64,000 nt of DNA from Pseudomonas sp. Os17 (GCF_001547895.1 NZ_AP014627.1:1925501-1989500), one strand, 5' to 3'. Shown: positions 26,467-36,411, numbered from the stretch's first letter. The notes: generated from the letters alone by a model not told the origin. Numbers and translations are program-made.

Positions 26467-28914
26467 TCAGCGGGTCTTGCCCTCAATCAAGGTCAGATCC
26501 TCCTTGGCGAAGTCGTCCACGTCGATGACTTTGCGTCGCGCCGCTTCGGCATCCCGCAGGCTCTGGGCTTCGGCCGCTTGCAGCACGCCGGCCTCCAGGG
26601 CCGCATCGATGGCCGATTCACCGGCCGCCGGTTTGACCTGGCCGCTTTTCAGCGCTTCGTGGAGTTTTTTCTGCAGTGGATGGCTCGCGCTCAGCAGGTT
26701 GCAGGCGTGCTGCAGGGCGCCTACCGGATCGTCCGTGGATTGCGGGCGATAGCAGCCGGCGAGTACCGCTTCCAGGGCCGGGTCGCCCTGGGCGCGGCCA
26801 ATGATTTGCGCCACTTCGGCATCCTGGCGGTCCGACGGCCCGGTATGGCGACGGCCGAAGGGAAACACCAAGACCCGTAGCAGGCAGCCGAAGAGGCGGC
26901 TGGGGAAGTTGCTGAGCAACTCGTCCAGGGCGCGTTCGGAGTGGCCGAGGCTTTCTTCCAGGGCCCAGGTCAGCAGGGGCCGCAGGTACTCCGGTGAATC
27001 CAGATCGTGATAGCGCTTGAGTGCCGCCGAGGCCAGGTACAGGTGGCTGAGCACATCGCCCAGGCGCGCCGAGAGCCGCTCGCGCCGCTTGAGCTCGCCT
27101 CCCAGGAGCATCATGGAAAAGTCGGCCAGCAGGGCAAAGGCCGCGGCCTGGCGGTTCAGGGCGCGGAAGTAGCGCTGGCTGAGCGGGTCGCCGGGGGCCT
27201 GTTCGAAGTGGCCCAGGCCCAGGTTCAGCACCAGGGTGCTGGCGGCATTGCTCACGGCAAAACCAATGTGCTGGAGCAGAAGGGCATCGAACTCCTTCAG
27301 CGCCTGGTCATGGTCCTCGCGTCCGGCCAGGGCCATTTCCTTGAGCACGAACGGGTGGCAGCGGATCGCCCCCTGGCCAAAGATCATCAGGTTGCGCGAG
27401 AGGATGTTGGCGCCTTCCACGGTGATGAAGATCGGTGCGCCCTGCCAGCTGCGGCCCAGGTAGTTGTTGGGCCCCATGATGATGCCCTTGCCGCCGTGCA
27501 CGTCCATGGCGTGGCTGATGCACTCGCGTCCGCGCTCGGTGAGGTGGTACTTGAGGATGGCCGAGAGCACCGAGGGCTTTTCCCCCAGGTCCACGGCATT
27601 GGCGGTGAGCATGCGCGCGCTGTCCATCAGCCAGGCGTTGCCGCCGAGGCGGGCCAGGGCTTCCTGGATGCCCTCGAAGGCTGCCAGTGGCACGTTGAAC
27701 TGTTCGCGCACCTGGGCGTACTGGCCGGTCACCAGGCTGGTGAACTTGGCGGCGCCGGTGCCCACCGCCGGCAGGGAGATCGAGCGTCCCACCGACAGGC
27801 AGTTCATCAGCATCATCCAGCCTTTGCCGAGCATCTCCCGGCCGCCGATCAGGTAGTCCAGGGGAATGAACACGTCCTTGCCGGAGTTCGGGCCGTTCAT
27901 GAAGGCGGCGCCCAGGGGCAGGTGGCGGCGGCCGATCTCCACCCCCGGGGTGTCGGTGGGGATCAACGCCAGACTGATGCCCAGGTCTTCCTGCTCGCCC
28001 AGCAAATGGTCCGGGTCGTGGGCCTTGAAGGCCAGGCCCAGCAGGGTGGCCACCGGGCCCAGGGTGATGTAGCGCTTTTCCCAGTTCAGGCGCAGGCCGA
28101 GGGTTTCCTCGCCTTGCCATTGACCCTTGCAGATGATGCCGGTGTCGGGCATCGCGCCGGCGTCGGAGCCTGCCAGCGGGCCGGTGAGGGCGAAGCAGGG
28201 AATGTCGTCACCGCGGGCCAGGCGCGGCAGGTAGTGATTGCGTTGTTCATCGGTGCCGTAATGCAACAGCAGTTCGGCCGGGCCCAGGGAGTTGGGGACC
28301 ATGACGGTCGAGGCCAGGTCGCCGCTGCGGGTGGCCAGTTTCATCGCCACCTGGGAGTGGGCGTAGGCGGAAAAGCCTTTGCCGCCGTACTCCTTGGGAA
28401 TGATCAGGGCAAAGAAGCCGTGCTCCTTGATATGGGCCCAGGCCGCGGCAGGCAGGTCCATGTGCTGGCCGATCTGCCAGTCGCTGACCATGGCGCAGAG
28501 TTCTTCGGTGGGGCCGTCGATGAACGCCTGTTCTTCAGCGGTCAGTTGGGCCTTGGGATAGGCCAGCAAGGTGTTCCAGTCGGGGCGGCCGCTGAACAGC
28601 TCGCCGTCCCACCACACGGTGCCGGCATCGATGGCGTCGCGCTCGGTTTGCGACATGGGCGGCAGAACTTTCTGGAACCAGGCGAACAACGGGGCGCTGA
28701 AGTACTTGCGGCGCAGGTCGGGCAGCAACAGCGGCGCGGCAACGGCCGCCAGCACTATCCAGAACACCAGCAGCAGCCAGCCGGGAGCCCGGCTGAAGGC
28801 ACCCATGGCCAGCAGGTAGACGGCGACGGCGCCCAGGGCGGGCAGGGGAGCGGTGCGACGGTGCGCCAGGTAGGCGACCCCGACCAGCAAAACCAGTATC
28901 CACAACAACAGCAT
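26467..28914 (-). CDS. fadE: Acyl-CoA dehydrogenase, long FadE type
   Basis: 815 aa from ATG 28914, chosen because GGAGG lies seven bases upstream (a TTG two codons earlier is also open). The first step of fatty-acid beta-oxidation: FAD-dependent oxidation of acyl-CoA to trans-2-enoyl-CoA. N-terminal hydrophobic segments (LLLWILVLLVGVAYLA, LLLVFWIVLAAVAAPLLL) anchor it to the membrane. The dehydrogenase core has IPKEYGGKGFSAYAHSQ, CFALTGPLAGSDAG, DVHGGKGIIMGPNNYLGR and VEGANILSRNLMIFGQGA. A C-terminal FadE-specific extension covers residues 570-815. E. coli FadE is also about 815 aa. It matches PAO1 PA2815 in size and position. Confidence 0.95.
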   Translation of the reverse strand: MLLLWILVLLVGVAYLAHRRTAPLPALGAVAVYLLAMGAFSRAPGWLLLVFWIVLAAVAAPLLLPDLRRKYFSAPLFAWFQKVLPPMSQTERDAIDAGTVWWDGELFSGRPDWNTLLAYPKAQLTAEEQAFIDGPTEELCAMVSDWQIGQHMDLPAAAWAHIKEHGFFALIIPKEYGGKGFSAYAHSQVAMKLATRSGDLASTVMVPNSLGPAELLLHYGTDEQRNHYLPRLARGDDIPCFALTGPLAGSDAGAMPDTGIICKGQWQGEETLGLRLNWEKRYITLGPVATLLGLAFKAHDPDHLLGEQEDLGISLALIPTDTPGVEIGRRHLPLGAAFMNGPNSGKDVFIPLDYLIGGREMLGKGWMMLMNCLSVGRSISLPAVGTGAAKFTSLVTGQYAQVREQFNVPLAAFEGIQEALARLGGNAWLMDSARMLTANAVDLGEKPSVLSAILKYHLTERGRECISHAMDVHGGKGIIMGPNNYLGRSWQGAPIFITVEGANILSRNLMIFGQGAIRCHPFVLKEMALAGREDHDQALKEFDALLLQHIGFAVSNAASTLVLNLGLGHFEQAPGDPLSQRYFRALNRQAAAFALLADFSMMLLGGELKRRERLSARLGDVLSHLYLASAALKRYHDLDSPEYLRPLLTWALEESLGHSERALDELLSNFPSRLFGCLLRVLVFPFGRRHTGPSDRQDAEVAQIIGRAQGDPALEAVLAGCYRPQSTDDPVGALQHACNLLSASHPLQKKLHEALKSGQVKPAAGESAIDAALEAGVLQAAEAQSLRDAEAARRKVIDVDDFAKEDLTLIEGKTR

Positions 28915-29142
28915 ATTCAATCCTCCATGAAGCCAGGGGCCAAATCACCCTCAGAGCTTAGTCGGCCTCCGACAAAGCGGGTGATCGCGGCGGTGCGGGT
29001 GCAACGGTTGACTTTGCCGGCCAGCGGGGGCTTTGACGAACGGCTGGTGGTACTCGGGCCGACCCCGATCTTTGGCCGAAACGTCGTTATCGCCAGGGCG
29101 GACGTCTCGATAGACTCCAGGCTTCGCTTGGAGGTTTTGCCC

Positions 29143-29802
29143 ATGAACCAGTACTTGCGTCCCAGCCGCTTCATCGATAGTGACCACCCTGCGGTGGTGG
29201 AGTTCGCCGAATTTCATCGCGGTGCCGGCGGCGATCCGCGGCAGCAGGCGGTGAACCTTTATTACGCGGTGCGTGAGGCCGTGCGTTACAACTTCTATTC
29301 CTTCAGCCCTGATCCGCAAACCCTGCGGGGCAGTCATGCCCTGGCCGCCGGCGAAAGCTACTGTGTGCCCAAGGCCACTCTGCTGGCCGCTTGTGCCCGG
29401 CATTGCGGGATCCCCGCGCGCATCGGCCTGGCGGACGTGCGCAATCACTTGTCGACCCCGCGTCTGCTGGAGCTGTTGCGCAGTGATGTGTTCGCCATGC
29501 ACGGCTACACCGAGCTGTACCTGCAGGGGCGTTGGGTCAAGGCCACGCCGGCGTTCAACCAGAGTCTGTGCGAGCTGTTCGATGTGGCGCCGCTGGAGTT
29601 TGACGGGGTGCAGGACAGTGTCTTTCACCCCTTCAACCGTCAGGGCGACCAGTCGATGGAGTACCTGGTGGACCATGGGCACTTCGCCGATGTGCCGCAG
29701 GCGCTGTTCTTCAGCCACCTGCAGGCATGCTATCCCCATCTGTTCGGCGAGCAGGGAGGCGTTCTGCAGGGGGACATCCGCCGTGATTTGAGTCGCGGCT
29801 GA
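29143..29802 (+). CDS. Transglutaminase-like superfamily protein
   Basis: 219 aa from ATG 29143, with GGAGG eight bases upstream; the long frame running upstream of it is antisense to fadE and not real. The papain-like triad can be read: Cys in AAGESYCVPKATLLAACAR, His in MHGYTELYLQGRW and Asp-type residue in KATPAFNQSL. These proteins act as cysteine peptidases or transferases and no substrate can be assigned. It is divergent from fadE across 228 bp and followed after 42 bp by a GST gene, the same order as I recall for PAO1 PA2814-PA2813. Confidence 0.85.
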   Translation: MNQYLRPSRFIDSDHPAVVEFAEFHRGAGGDPRQQAVNLYYAVREAVRYNFYSFSPDPQTLRGSHALAAGESYCVPKATLLAACARHCGIPARIGLADVRNHLSTPRLLELLRSDVFAMHGYTELYLQGRWVKATPAFNQSLCELFDVAPLEFDGVQDSVFHPFNRQGDQSMEYLVDHGHFADVPQALFFSHLQACYPHLFGEQGGVLQGDIRRDLSRG

Positions 29803-29844
29803 TCCGGCGTAGACTGCCCCGGCATTCATAACTGAGGGATGGTC

Positions 29845-30468
29845 ATGCTGAAGATTTGGGGTCGCAAGAACTCGTCGAATGTCAGGAAGGCGTTGTGGTG
29901 TGCCCAAGAGCTGGGGCTGGCCTATGAGTCCCTGGATGCCGGGGGCGCCTTTGGCGTGGTGGACACTCCGGCCTACCGGGCGCTGAACCCCAACGGGCGC
30001 ATCCCGTTGATTGAAGACGACGGCTTCGTGCTCTGGGAGTCCAACACCATCGTGCGTTACCTGGCTGCTCGGCATGCCGCCAACAGCCACTGGTATCCGG
30101 CCGATGTGCAGGCCCGGGCCAGTGCCGAGAAGTGGATGGACTGGACCACCTCGACCTTCGCCGAACCTTTCCGCCATCTGTTCTGGGGCATATTGCGCAC
30201 TCCGGCGGCGCAGCAGGACTGGCAACAGATCAATGCCGCCAAGGCAACCTGCGTCGAGCTGCTGGCCCGGGTCGAGCAGACACTGGCCGGGCAGCCCTAT
30301 CTGTCGGGAGAGGAGATCGGGGTCGGCGATATCCCGCTGGGCAGCTTCATCTATGCCTGGTTTGAAATGCCCATCGAGCGGCCGTCGATGCCCCATCTGC
30401 AAGCCTGGTATGAGCGTTTGAAGCAGCGCCCGGCCTATCGTCAGGCAGTCATGACCGCTTTGACTTAA
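29845..30468 (+). CDS. Glutathione S-transferase family protein
   Basis: 207 aa from ATG 29845, which is six bases behind GAGGG; ATG 29839 overlaps that ribosome site. The N-terminal thioredoxin-like domain has LKIWGRKNSSNVRKALWCAQ with a catalytic-type Ser, NPNGRIPLIED and LWESNTIVRYLA. The C-terminal helical domain has EIGVGDIPLGSFIYAW. It is probably cytosolic and may conjugate or reduce electrophiles; no substrate evidence. Confidence 0.9.
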   Translation: MLKIWGRKNSSNVRKALWCAQELGLAYESLDAGGAFGVVDTPAYRALNPNGRIPLIEDDGFVLWESNTIVRYLAARHAANSHWYPADVQARASAEKWMDWTTSTFAEPFRHLFWGILRTPAAQQDWQQINAAKATCVELLARVEQTLAGQPYLSGEEIGVGDIPLGSFIYAWFEMPIERPSMPHLQAWYERLKQRPAYRQAVMTALT

Positions 30469-30599
30469 TACCCACTATCAACAAGCGTGACTGTACTTGC
30501 GTGGCTTGGACCCGCACCATGGCGTGCGTCCGGCGTCGTTGCAATCCGACCGGACCGCCCTTACTTATTCAATTCCCCTTCTTGGTGCATGAATCCGAT

Positions 30600-31532
30600 A
30601 TGAGTTCCGCTCTGTCCATCCGGCAGCTAACCAAAACCTACGGCAACGGTTTCCAGGCCCTGAGTGGTATCGATCTGGACGTCGCCGAAGGTGATTTCTT
30701 CGCCCTGCTCGGCCCTAACGGGGCCGGTAAATCCACCACCATCGGCATTCTCTCGACCCTGGTGAACAAGACCAGCGGCAGCGTCAATGTCTTCGGCCAC
30801 GACCTTGATCGTGAGCCGGCGGCGCTCAAGCGCTGCATCGGTGTGGTGCCGCAGGAATTCAATTTCAACCAGTTCGAGAAGACCTTCGACATCGTCGTGA
30901 CCCAGGCCGGCTACTACGGCATTCCGGCAAGAATCGCCAAGGAGCGGGCCGAGCAGTACCTGACCCAGCTCGGCCTGTGGGACAAGCGCGATGTGCCTTC
31001 ACGCTCCCTGTCCGGTGGTATGAAGCGACGCCTGATGATCGCTCGGGCCCTGGTCCACGAGCCGCGCCTGCTGATCCTCGACGAACCCACTGCCGGGGTC
31101 GACATCGAGCTGCGTCGCTCGATGTGGACCTTCCTCACCGAGCTCAACCAGAAAGGCATCACCATCATCCTCACCACCCATTACCTGGAAGAGGCTGAAC
31201 AGCTGTGCCGCAACATCGGCATCATCGACCACGGCACCATCGTCGAGAACACCAGCATGCGTCAGCTGCTGAGTCAGCTGCATGTGGAAACCTTCCTGCT
31301 CGACCTCAAGCACGACCTCAGCGTGGCGCCGCAGTTGGCCGGCTATCCGACCCGGCTGGTCGACAGCCACACCCTGGAAGTCCAGGTGGACAAGGCCGTC
31401 GGCATCACCGCGCTGTTCGGTCAGCTGGCCCTGCAGAACATCGAGGTCTTGAGCCTGCGTAACAAAACCAACCGACTTGAGGAGCTGTTCGTGTCCCTGG
31501 TGGAGAAGAATCTGTCGAAGGTGGCGGTATGA
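30600..31532 (+). CDS. yadG: ABC transporter ATP-binding protein (YadG-like)
   Basis: 310 aa from ATG 30600. Walker A LLGPNGAGKSTT, Q-loop VVPQEFNF, signature SLSGGMKRRLMIARAL, Walker B LLILDEPTAGVD and H-loop TTHYLEEAEQL are all intact. The C terminus (LRNKTNRLEELFVSL) is typical of ABC-2 exporters. It pairs with the permease that overlaps it by ATGA. The upstream frame to 30501 is open but lacks the conserved start. Confidence 0.93.
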   Translation: MSSALSIRQLTKTYGNGFQALSGIDLDVAEGDFFALLGPNGAGKSTTIGILSTLVNKTSGSVNVFGHDLDREPAALKRCIGVVPQEFNFNQFEKTFDIVVTQAGYYGIPARIAKERAEQYLTQLGLWDKRDVPSRSLSGGMKRRLMIARALVHEPRLLILDEPTAGVDIELRRSMWTFLTELNQKGITIILTTHYLEEAEQLCRNIGIIDHGTIVENTSMRQLLSQLHVETFLLDLKHDLSVAPQLAGYPTRLVDSHTLEVQVDKAVGITALFGQLALQNIEVLSLRNKTNRLEELFVSLVEKNLSKVAV

Positions 31533-32308
31533 GTTCGGAGTTGAAACCCAACCTGGTGGCACTCAACACCATCGTCTATCGCGAGATCCGCCGTTTCACC
31601 CGGATCTGGCCGCAGACCCTGCTGCCGCCGGCCATCACCATGGTCCTGTACTTCGTCATCTTCGGTAACCTGATCGGGCGGCAGATCGGCGATATGGGTG
31701 GCTTCACCTACATGGAGTACATCGTGCCGGGGCTGATCATGATGTCGGTGATCACCAACTCCTACGGCAACGTGGTGTCGAGTTTCTTCGGCAGCAAGTT
31801 CCAGCGCTCGATCGAGGAACTGATGGTATCGCCGGTGTCGCCGCACACCATCCTGATCGGCTACACCCTTGGCGGGGTCCTGCGGGGCCTGATGGTGGGG
31901 ATCATCGTGACCCTGCTGTCGCTGTTTTTCACCACGTTGCAGGTGCATCACCTGGGCGTCACCGTGCTGGTGGTGGTGCTGACGGCGACCATCTTCTCGT
32001 TGCTGGGCTTCATCAACGCGGTGTTCGCGCGCAACTTCGATGACATCTCGATCATTCCGACGTTCGTGCTGACCCCCCTGACCTACCTGGGCGGGGTGTT
32101 CTATTCGATCAACCTGCTGCCGCCGTTCTGGCAGACCGTGTCCCTGGCCAACCCGGTGCTGCACATGGTCAACGCCTTCCGCTTCGGCATCCTCGGGGTG
32201 TCGGACATCCGGATCAGCGTGGCCATCACGTTCATGCTGGTGGCCACCGTGGTGCTGTACATCGGTTGCGCCCGGTTGCTGGTCAGCGGGCGCGGCATGC
32301 GTCAGTGA
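31529..32308 (+). CDS. yadH: ABC-2 type transporter permease (YadH-like)
   Basis: 259 aa with six membrane helices. Conserved ABC-2 motifs IWPQTLLPPAITMVLYFVIF, YIVPGLIMMSVITNSYGNV and FVLTPLTYLGGVFY match E. coli YadH closely, almost without gaps. It overlaps the ATPase gene by four bases and would form an inner-membrane exporter with it. The cargo is unknown; related systems export drugs or polysaccharide precursors. A strong hairpin follows at 32329. Confidence 0.93.
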   Translation: MSSELKPNLVALNTIVYREIRRFTRIWPQTLLPPAITMVLYFVIFGNLIGRQIGDMGGFTYMEYIVPGLIMMSVITNSYGNVVSSFFGSKFQRSIEELMVSPVSPHTILIGYTLGGVLRGLMVGIIVTLLSLFFTTLQVHHLGVTVLVVVLTATIFSLLGFINAVFARNFDDISIIPTFVLTPLTYLGGVFYSINLLPPFWQTVSLANPVLHMVNAFRFGILGVSDIRISVAITFMLVATVVLYIGCARLLVSGRGMRQ

Positions 32309-32328
32309 ACGGCTTGCGCGTCTGATGC

Positions 32329-32354
32329 AAACGGCCTCCTTCGGGAGGCCGTTT
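32329..32354. terminator. Bidirectional terminator hairpin
   Basis: AAACGGCCTCC and GGAGGCCGTTT pair perfectly around a TTCG tetraloop, between the convergent permease and DUF2062 genes. The T-run is short on both sides. Confidence 0.85.
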
Positions 32355-32361
32355 GCGTTGT

Positions 32362-32877
32362 TCATAGGCGCTGCTGCTTGCGCCTGCGCCACTGGCGAGC
32401 GACCCACCAGCGCCAATAGAGCATGGTCAGGCAATAGGCCGCGGCTCCCAGCACCAGGCCGGCCACCACCGACCCCAGGAGAAAGGGTTGCCACAGGGTG
32501 CTGAGCTGACCGCTGATCCACTCCCAGGTCAACTCGTCGGGCAGGGTGCGGGCCGGCACGTTCATCAGCCAGGCCCCCAGTTGATAGGTGCAGAAGAACA
32601 CCGGCGGCATGGTGATGGGATTGGTCAGCCACACCAGGCTGACACTGATGGGCATGTTGGCCCGCAGCCAGACGGCCAGCACCGCCGCCAGCAGCATCTG
32701 CATCGGAATGGGGATGAAGGCGGCGAACAAGCCCACCGCCATGGCGCGGGCCACGGAGTGTCGATTGAGGTGCCAGAGGTTGGCGTCATGCAACAGCGTG
32801 CCAAGAAAGCGTAAGGACTTGTGTTCCCGGATGCTGGCCGGATCTGGCATGTAACGTTTGAATAAGCGCCGGGGCAT
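32362..32877 (-). CDS. DUF2062 domain-containing membrane protein
   Basis: 171 aa. Two or three membrane helices (AVARAMAVGLFAAFIPIPMQ, VWLRANMPISVSLVWLTNP, LLGSVVAGLVLGAAAYCLTM) define DUF2062. The N-terminal RRLFKRYMPDPASIREH is basic. Some members are fused to glycosyltransferases; the role of the free form is unknown. It is divergent from comEC across 139 bp, an order I recall from PAO1 (PA2985-PA2984). Confidence 0.9.
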   Translation of the reverse strand: MPRRLFKRYMPDPASIREHKSLRFLGTLLHDANLWHLNRHSVARAMAVGLFAAFIPIPMQMLLAAVLAVWLRANMPISVSLVWLTNPITMPPVFFCTYQLGAWLMNVPARTLPDELTWEWISGQLSTLWQPFLLGSVVAGLVLGAAAYCLTMLYWRWWVARQWRRRKQQRL

Positions 32878-33016
32878 AAGGCTTCTCGGTTGGATCAGGC
32901 CGCGATTATGAACGGATTCTAGTCAGGGCAAATTCAGACATTGTGACAAATGATAAAGCCGCGCCGCCGATCCTCGGCTAAGCCCAGAGTAGGGACTGCC
33001 AAGGAGGGGCTGGCTG

Positions 33017-35233
33017 ATGGGGACGGGGTTGCTGGCACTGGCCGCGGGGCTGCTGGCGCTGGGTTTTCTACCGGTGTTGCCGCCGGTCTGGCTGTTGCTG
33101 GCGTTGGCGGTCGTGGGGCTGATGCTGCTGCCGTTTCGTACACATCCCGTGGCATTTTTTCTCTTCGGTTTCGCCTGGGCTTGCGTTTCCGGGCATTGGG
33201 CCCTGAATGATCGCCTGGCTCCTGGCCTGGAAGGACAGACCCGCTGGCTGGAGGGGCAGGTCAGTGGTTTGCCGGAGCAGGGCCAGGGCGTGGTGCGCTT
33301 TGAACTGCAGGGTGCCCAGGCGCGACGCGAGCGTCTGCCGCGGCGGATACGCCTGGCCTGGCGCGACGCCCCGCCGCTGCACAGTGGCGAGCGCTGGCGC
33401 CTGGCGGTCACGTTGCGGCGTCCTGCCGGGCTGCTCAATGTCCAGGGCTTCGATCACCAGGCCTGGCTGCTGGCGCGGCGCATCGGGGCCACCGGCACGG
33501 TCAAGGCCGGGCAGTTGCTCAGGCCCGCCCGCCTGGCCTGGCGCGAGGGCCTGCGCCAGCGCCTGCTGGGTGTCGAGGCACAAGGGCGTGGCGCCGGGCT
33601 GGCGGCACTGGTGATGGGCGACGGCTCGGGGCTGACGCGCCAGGACTGGCAGGTGCTGCAGGACACCGGCACGGTTCACCTGATGGTGATTTCCGGTCAG
33701 CACATCAGCCTGCTGGCCGGGGTGATCTACCTCGGGGTGGCCGGGCTTGCCCGCTGGGGCATCTGGCCCGAGCGCCTGCCATGGTTGCCCTGGGCCTGTG
33801 CCCTGGCCTTTCTCGGGGCTCTGGGCTACGGCTTGCTGGCCGGGTTCGATGTGCCGGTGCAACGGGCTTGCGTGATGGTCGCCCTGGTCCTGCTATGGCG
33901 GCTGCGCTTTCGCCATCTGGGCGTCTGGCGACCCTGGCTGCTGGCGTTGAATGCGGTGTTGCTGTTCGAGCCCCTGGCCAGTCTGCAGCCGGGATTCTGG
34001 CTGTCCTTTGCCGCGGTGGCGATCCTGCTTCTTACCTTCGCCGGGCGCCTGGGGCGCTGGCGCTGGTGGCAGGCCTGGAGCCGTGCGCAGTGGCTGATCG
34101 CCATTGGCTTGCTGCCGCCGCTGCTGGCCCTGGGGTTGCCCATCAGTTTCAGCGGTCCCCTGGCCAATCTGCTGGCGGTGCCGTGGATCAGTCTGCTGGT
34201 GCTGCCGCCGGCCCTGCTGGGTTGTCTGCTGCTGCCGGTGCCACATGTGGGCGAGGGGTTGCTGTGGCTGGCCGGGGGGCTGCTGGATGGGCTGTTCCGC
34301 CTGTTGGGGATGATCGCCGGTGCCTGGCCGGCCTGGGTGGCGCCGTTGCTGCCCTGGTGGCTTTGGGGGCTCAGTGCCCTGGGGGCCTTGCTGTTGCTCC
34401 TGCCCAGCGGTGTACCGCTGCGGGTGCTGGGGTGGCCGCTGTTGCTATTGGCCATCTGGCCGCCCGAGCGAGTGCTGCCCGAGGGTGAGGTGGAGGTCTG
34501 GCAACTGGACGTGGGGCAGGGGCTGTCGATGCTCCTGCGCACCCGCGATCATGCCATGCTCTACGATGCCGGCGCCCGGGTGGGGGATTTCGATCTCGGC
34601 GAGCGGGTGGTGCTGCCCAGCTTGCGCAAGCTGGGGATCAGGCAGCTGGACCTGATGCTGCTCAGTCATGCCGACAACGATCATGCCGGTGGCGCCCTGG
34701 CGGTCTGGCGCGGAATCGATGTGGCCCGGGTGCGCAGCGGCGAGCCCGGGGCATTGCCCGACGCCCTGCAAGCACAGCCTTGCGAGTCGGGCCTGGGCTG
34801 GCAATGGAATGGGGTGCGCTTTCGGCTGTGGCAATGGCCGGCGGCGGCCGATGGCAACCAGGCTTCCTGCGTGTTGCAGGTCGAGGCTCGGGGCGAGCGG
34901 CTGTTGCTCACCGGCGACATCGACGTGCATGCCGAACGGGCATTGCTCGCCAGTCCGCTGGCGGTTCACACCCACTGGTTGCAGGCCCCCCATCATGGCA
35001 GTCGCACTTCTTCGTCCATGGCCCTGCTGCAACGCCTGCGACCGACCGCGGTGCTGATTTCCCGCGGGCGGGGCAATGCCTTCGGTCATCCCCATGCCGA
35101 GGTACTGGCGCGCTATCGACGGCTGGGGGTGGCTGTGCATGACAGCGCCGATCAAGGAGCGCTGAAACTGCGCCTGGGGACTTTCGGGCCCGTGCAAAGC
35201 CTGCGCGCGCAGCGGCGTTTCTGGCGCGATTGA
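33017..35233 (+). CDS. comEC: DNA internalization-related competence protein ComEC/Rec2
   Basis: 738 aa from ATG 33017, with AAGGAGG nine bases upstream. Two or three N-terminal helices, an OB-like domain, then the Competence-domain helices (LGYGLLAGFDVPVQRACVMV, LNAVLLFEPLASLQPGFW), and a C-terminal metallo-beta-lactamase-like domain with MLLSHADNDHAGGALAV, LTGDIDVHAE and QAPHHGSRTSSS. It forms the inner-membrane DNA channel for natural transformation. The length is complete for the family. Whether the strain is competent depends on other genes. Confidence 0.95.
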   Translation: MGTGLLALAAGLLALGFLPVLPPVWLLLALAVVGLMLLPFRTHPVAFFLFGFAWACVSGHWALNDRLAPGLEGQTRWLEGQVSGLPEQGQGVVRFELQGAQARRERLPRRIRLAWRDAPPLHSGERWRLAVTLRRPAGLLNVQGFDHQAWLLARRIGATGTVKAGQLLRPARLAWREGLRQRLLGVEAQGRGAGLAALVMGDGSGLTRQDWQVLQDTGTVHLMVISGQHISLLAGVIYLGVAGLARWGIWPERLPWLPWACALAFLGALGYGLLAGFDVPVQRACVMVALVLLWRLRFRHLGVWRPWLLALNAVLLFEPLASLQPGFWLSFAAVAILLLTFAGRLGRWRWWQAWSRAQWLIAIGLLPPLLALGLPISFSGPLANLLAVPWISLLVLPPALLGCLLLPVPHVGEGLLWLAGGLLDGLFRLLGMIAGAWPAWVAPLLPWWLWGLSALGALLLLLPSGVPLRVLGWPLLLLAIWPPERVLPEGEVEVWQLDVGQGLSMLLRTRDHAMLYDAGARVGDFDLGERVVLPSLRKLGIRQLDLMLLSHADNDHAGGALAVWRGIDVARVRSGEPGALPDALQAQPCESGLGWQWNGVRFRLWQWPAAADGNQASCVLQVEARGERLLLTGDIDVHAERALLASPLAVHTHWLQAPHHGSRTSSSMALLQRLRPTAVLISRGRGNAFGHPHAEVLARYRRLGVAVHDSADQGALKLRLGTFGPVQSLRAQRRFWRD

Positions 35234-35350
35234 GCACTAATGCCTTAAATAACCGTGAGTTATTAAAGCCTGTGAGCATGCGACATCACGGTCTTCGGTG
35301 CGTCCGGCCCCTATGTTAGAGTGGCGCACTTTTTCGAGGGGACTGTCACT

Positions 35351-35986
35351 GTGTGGGAATTGGTCAAATCCGGCGGCTGGATGATGTTGCCGATCATTCT
35401 GAGTTCCATCGCGGCTGTGGGCATCATTGCCGAGCGTTTGTGGACCCTGCGGGCCAGCCGGGTCACCCCGCCCCATCTGTTGGGTCAGGTCTGGCGCTGG
35501 ATCAAGGACAAGCAACTGAACAAGGAAAAGCTCAAGGAGCTGCGCGCCGATTCGCCCCTGGGGGAGATCCTGGCCGCGGGCCTGGCCAACTCCAAGCATG
35601 GTCGCGAGATCATGAAGGAATGCATTGAAGAGGCGGCGGCCCGCGTGATCCACGAGCTGGAGCGCTACCTCAATGCCCTCGGCACCATCGCCGCCATGGC
35701 CCCGCTGCTGGGCCTTTTGGGCACGGTGCTGGGCATGATCGACATCTTCAGTTCGTTCATGGGCTCGGGCATGACCACCAACGCCCACGTGCTGGCCGGC
35801 GGTATTTCCAAGGCCTTGATCACCACTGCCGCGGGCCTGATGGTGGGGATTCCTTCGGTGTTCTTCCACCGCTTCCTGCAACGTCGGGTCGATGAGCTGG
35901 TGGTGGGCATGGAACAGGAGGCGATCAAGCTGGTGGAAGTGATCCAGGGTGACCGCGATGTCGACCTGGCCGAGGGCAAAGCGTGA
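35351..35986 (+). CDS. exbB: Biopolymer transport protein ExbB (TolQ/ExbB family)
   Basis: 211 aa from GTG 35351, eight bases after GAGGGGA; an in-frame upstream start at 35321 would lack a ribosome site. Three membrane helices: MMLPIILSSIAAVGIIAERL, then IAAMAPLLGLLGTVLGMIDI and ALITTAAGLMVGIPSVFF. It forms the proton-driven motor with ExbD. The stop overlaps exbD by GTGA. TonB itself is not next to it, so the partner is either a distant TonB or another envelope function; the linkage to lpxK and comEC is as I recall for PAO1. Confidence 0.93.
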   Translation: MWELVKSGGWMMLPIILSSIAAVGIIAERLWTLRASRVTPPHLLGQVWRWIKDKQLNKEKLKELRADSPLGEILAAGLANSKHGREIMKECIEEAAARVIHELERYLNALGTIAAMAPLLGLLGTVLGMIDIFSSFMGSGMTTNAHVLAGGISKALITTAAGLMVGIPSVFFHRFLQRRVDELVVGMEQEAIKLVEVIQGDRDVDLAEGKA

Positions 35987-36411
35987 AATTCCGTCGCAAA
36001 CCCCGGGAAACCGTGGACATCAACCTCGCGTCATTGATTGACGTGGTGTTCATCCTGCTGCTGTTTTTCGTCGTCACCACCACCTTTACCCGGGAGACCC
36101 AGTTGCGGGTCGACCTGCCGGAAGCGGTCAGCGGCTCACCCGCCGAAGACCAGGAGGTCAAGCAGCTGGATATCGCCATCAGCGCCGACGGGGTGTTCTC
36201 GGTCAACAATCAGGTCCTGCCGAAAAGTGACCTGGCCACCCTGATGGACGCCTTGCAGAAGGAGTCGGCAGGGGACACCCATCTGCCGCTGTCCATCAGC
36301 GCCGACGGCAAGACTCAACATCAAGCGGTGATCACTGCCATGGACGCGGCCGGCAAGCTCGGTTTCAGCCACCTGCGCATGACCACCGTCGAGGCGGCGC
36401 CGGCACCCTGA
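35983..36411 (+). CDS. exbD: Biopolymer transport protein ExbD
   Basis: 142 aa. A single N-terminal membrane helix ([20 protein letters not shown]) contains the essential Asp. A periplasmic domain follows with [14 protein letters not shown] and [21 protein letters not shown]. It works with ExbB. The start is GTG overlapping the exbB stop, and its stop overlaps lpxK by one base, so the genes are tightly coupled. Confidence 0.95.
   Translation: MKFRRKPRETVDINLASLIDVVFILLLFFVVTTTFTRETQLRVDLPEAVSGSPAEDQEVKQLDIAISADGVFSVNNQVLPKSDLATLMDALQKESAGDTHLPLSISADGKTQHQAVITAMDAAGKLGFSHLRMTTVEAAPAP

Noticed and set aside
27007..29142. A long plus-strand frame running into the transglutaminase gene
   Set aside because: The part before 29143 is antisense to fadE; the real gene has its own GGAGG and start.
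35234..35350. Possible small gene between comEC and exbB
   Set aside because: The gap has only the ribosome site of exbB and no conserved frame.
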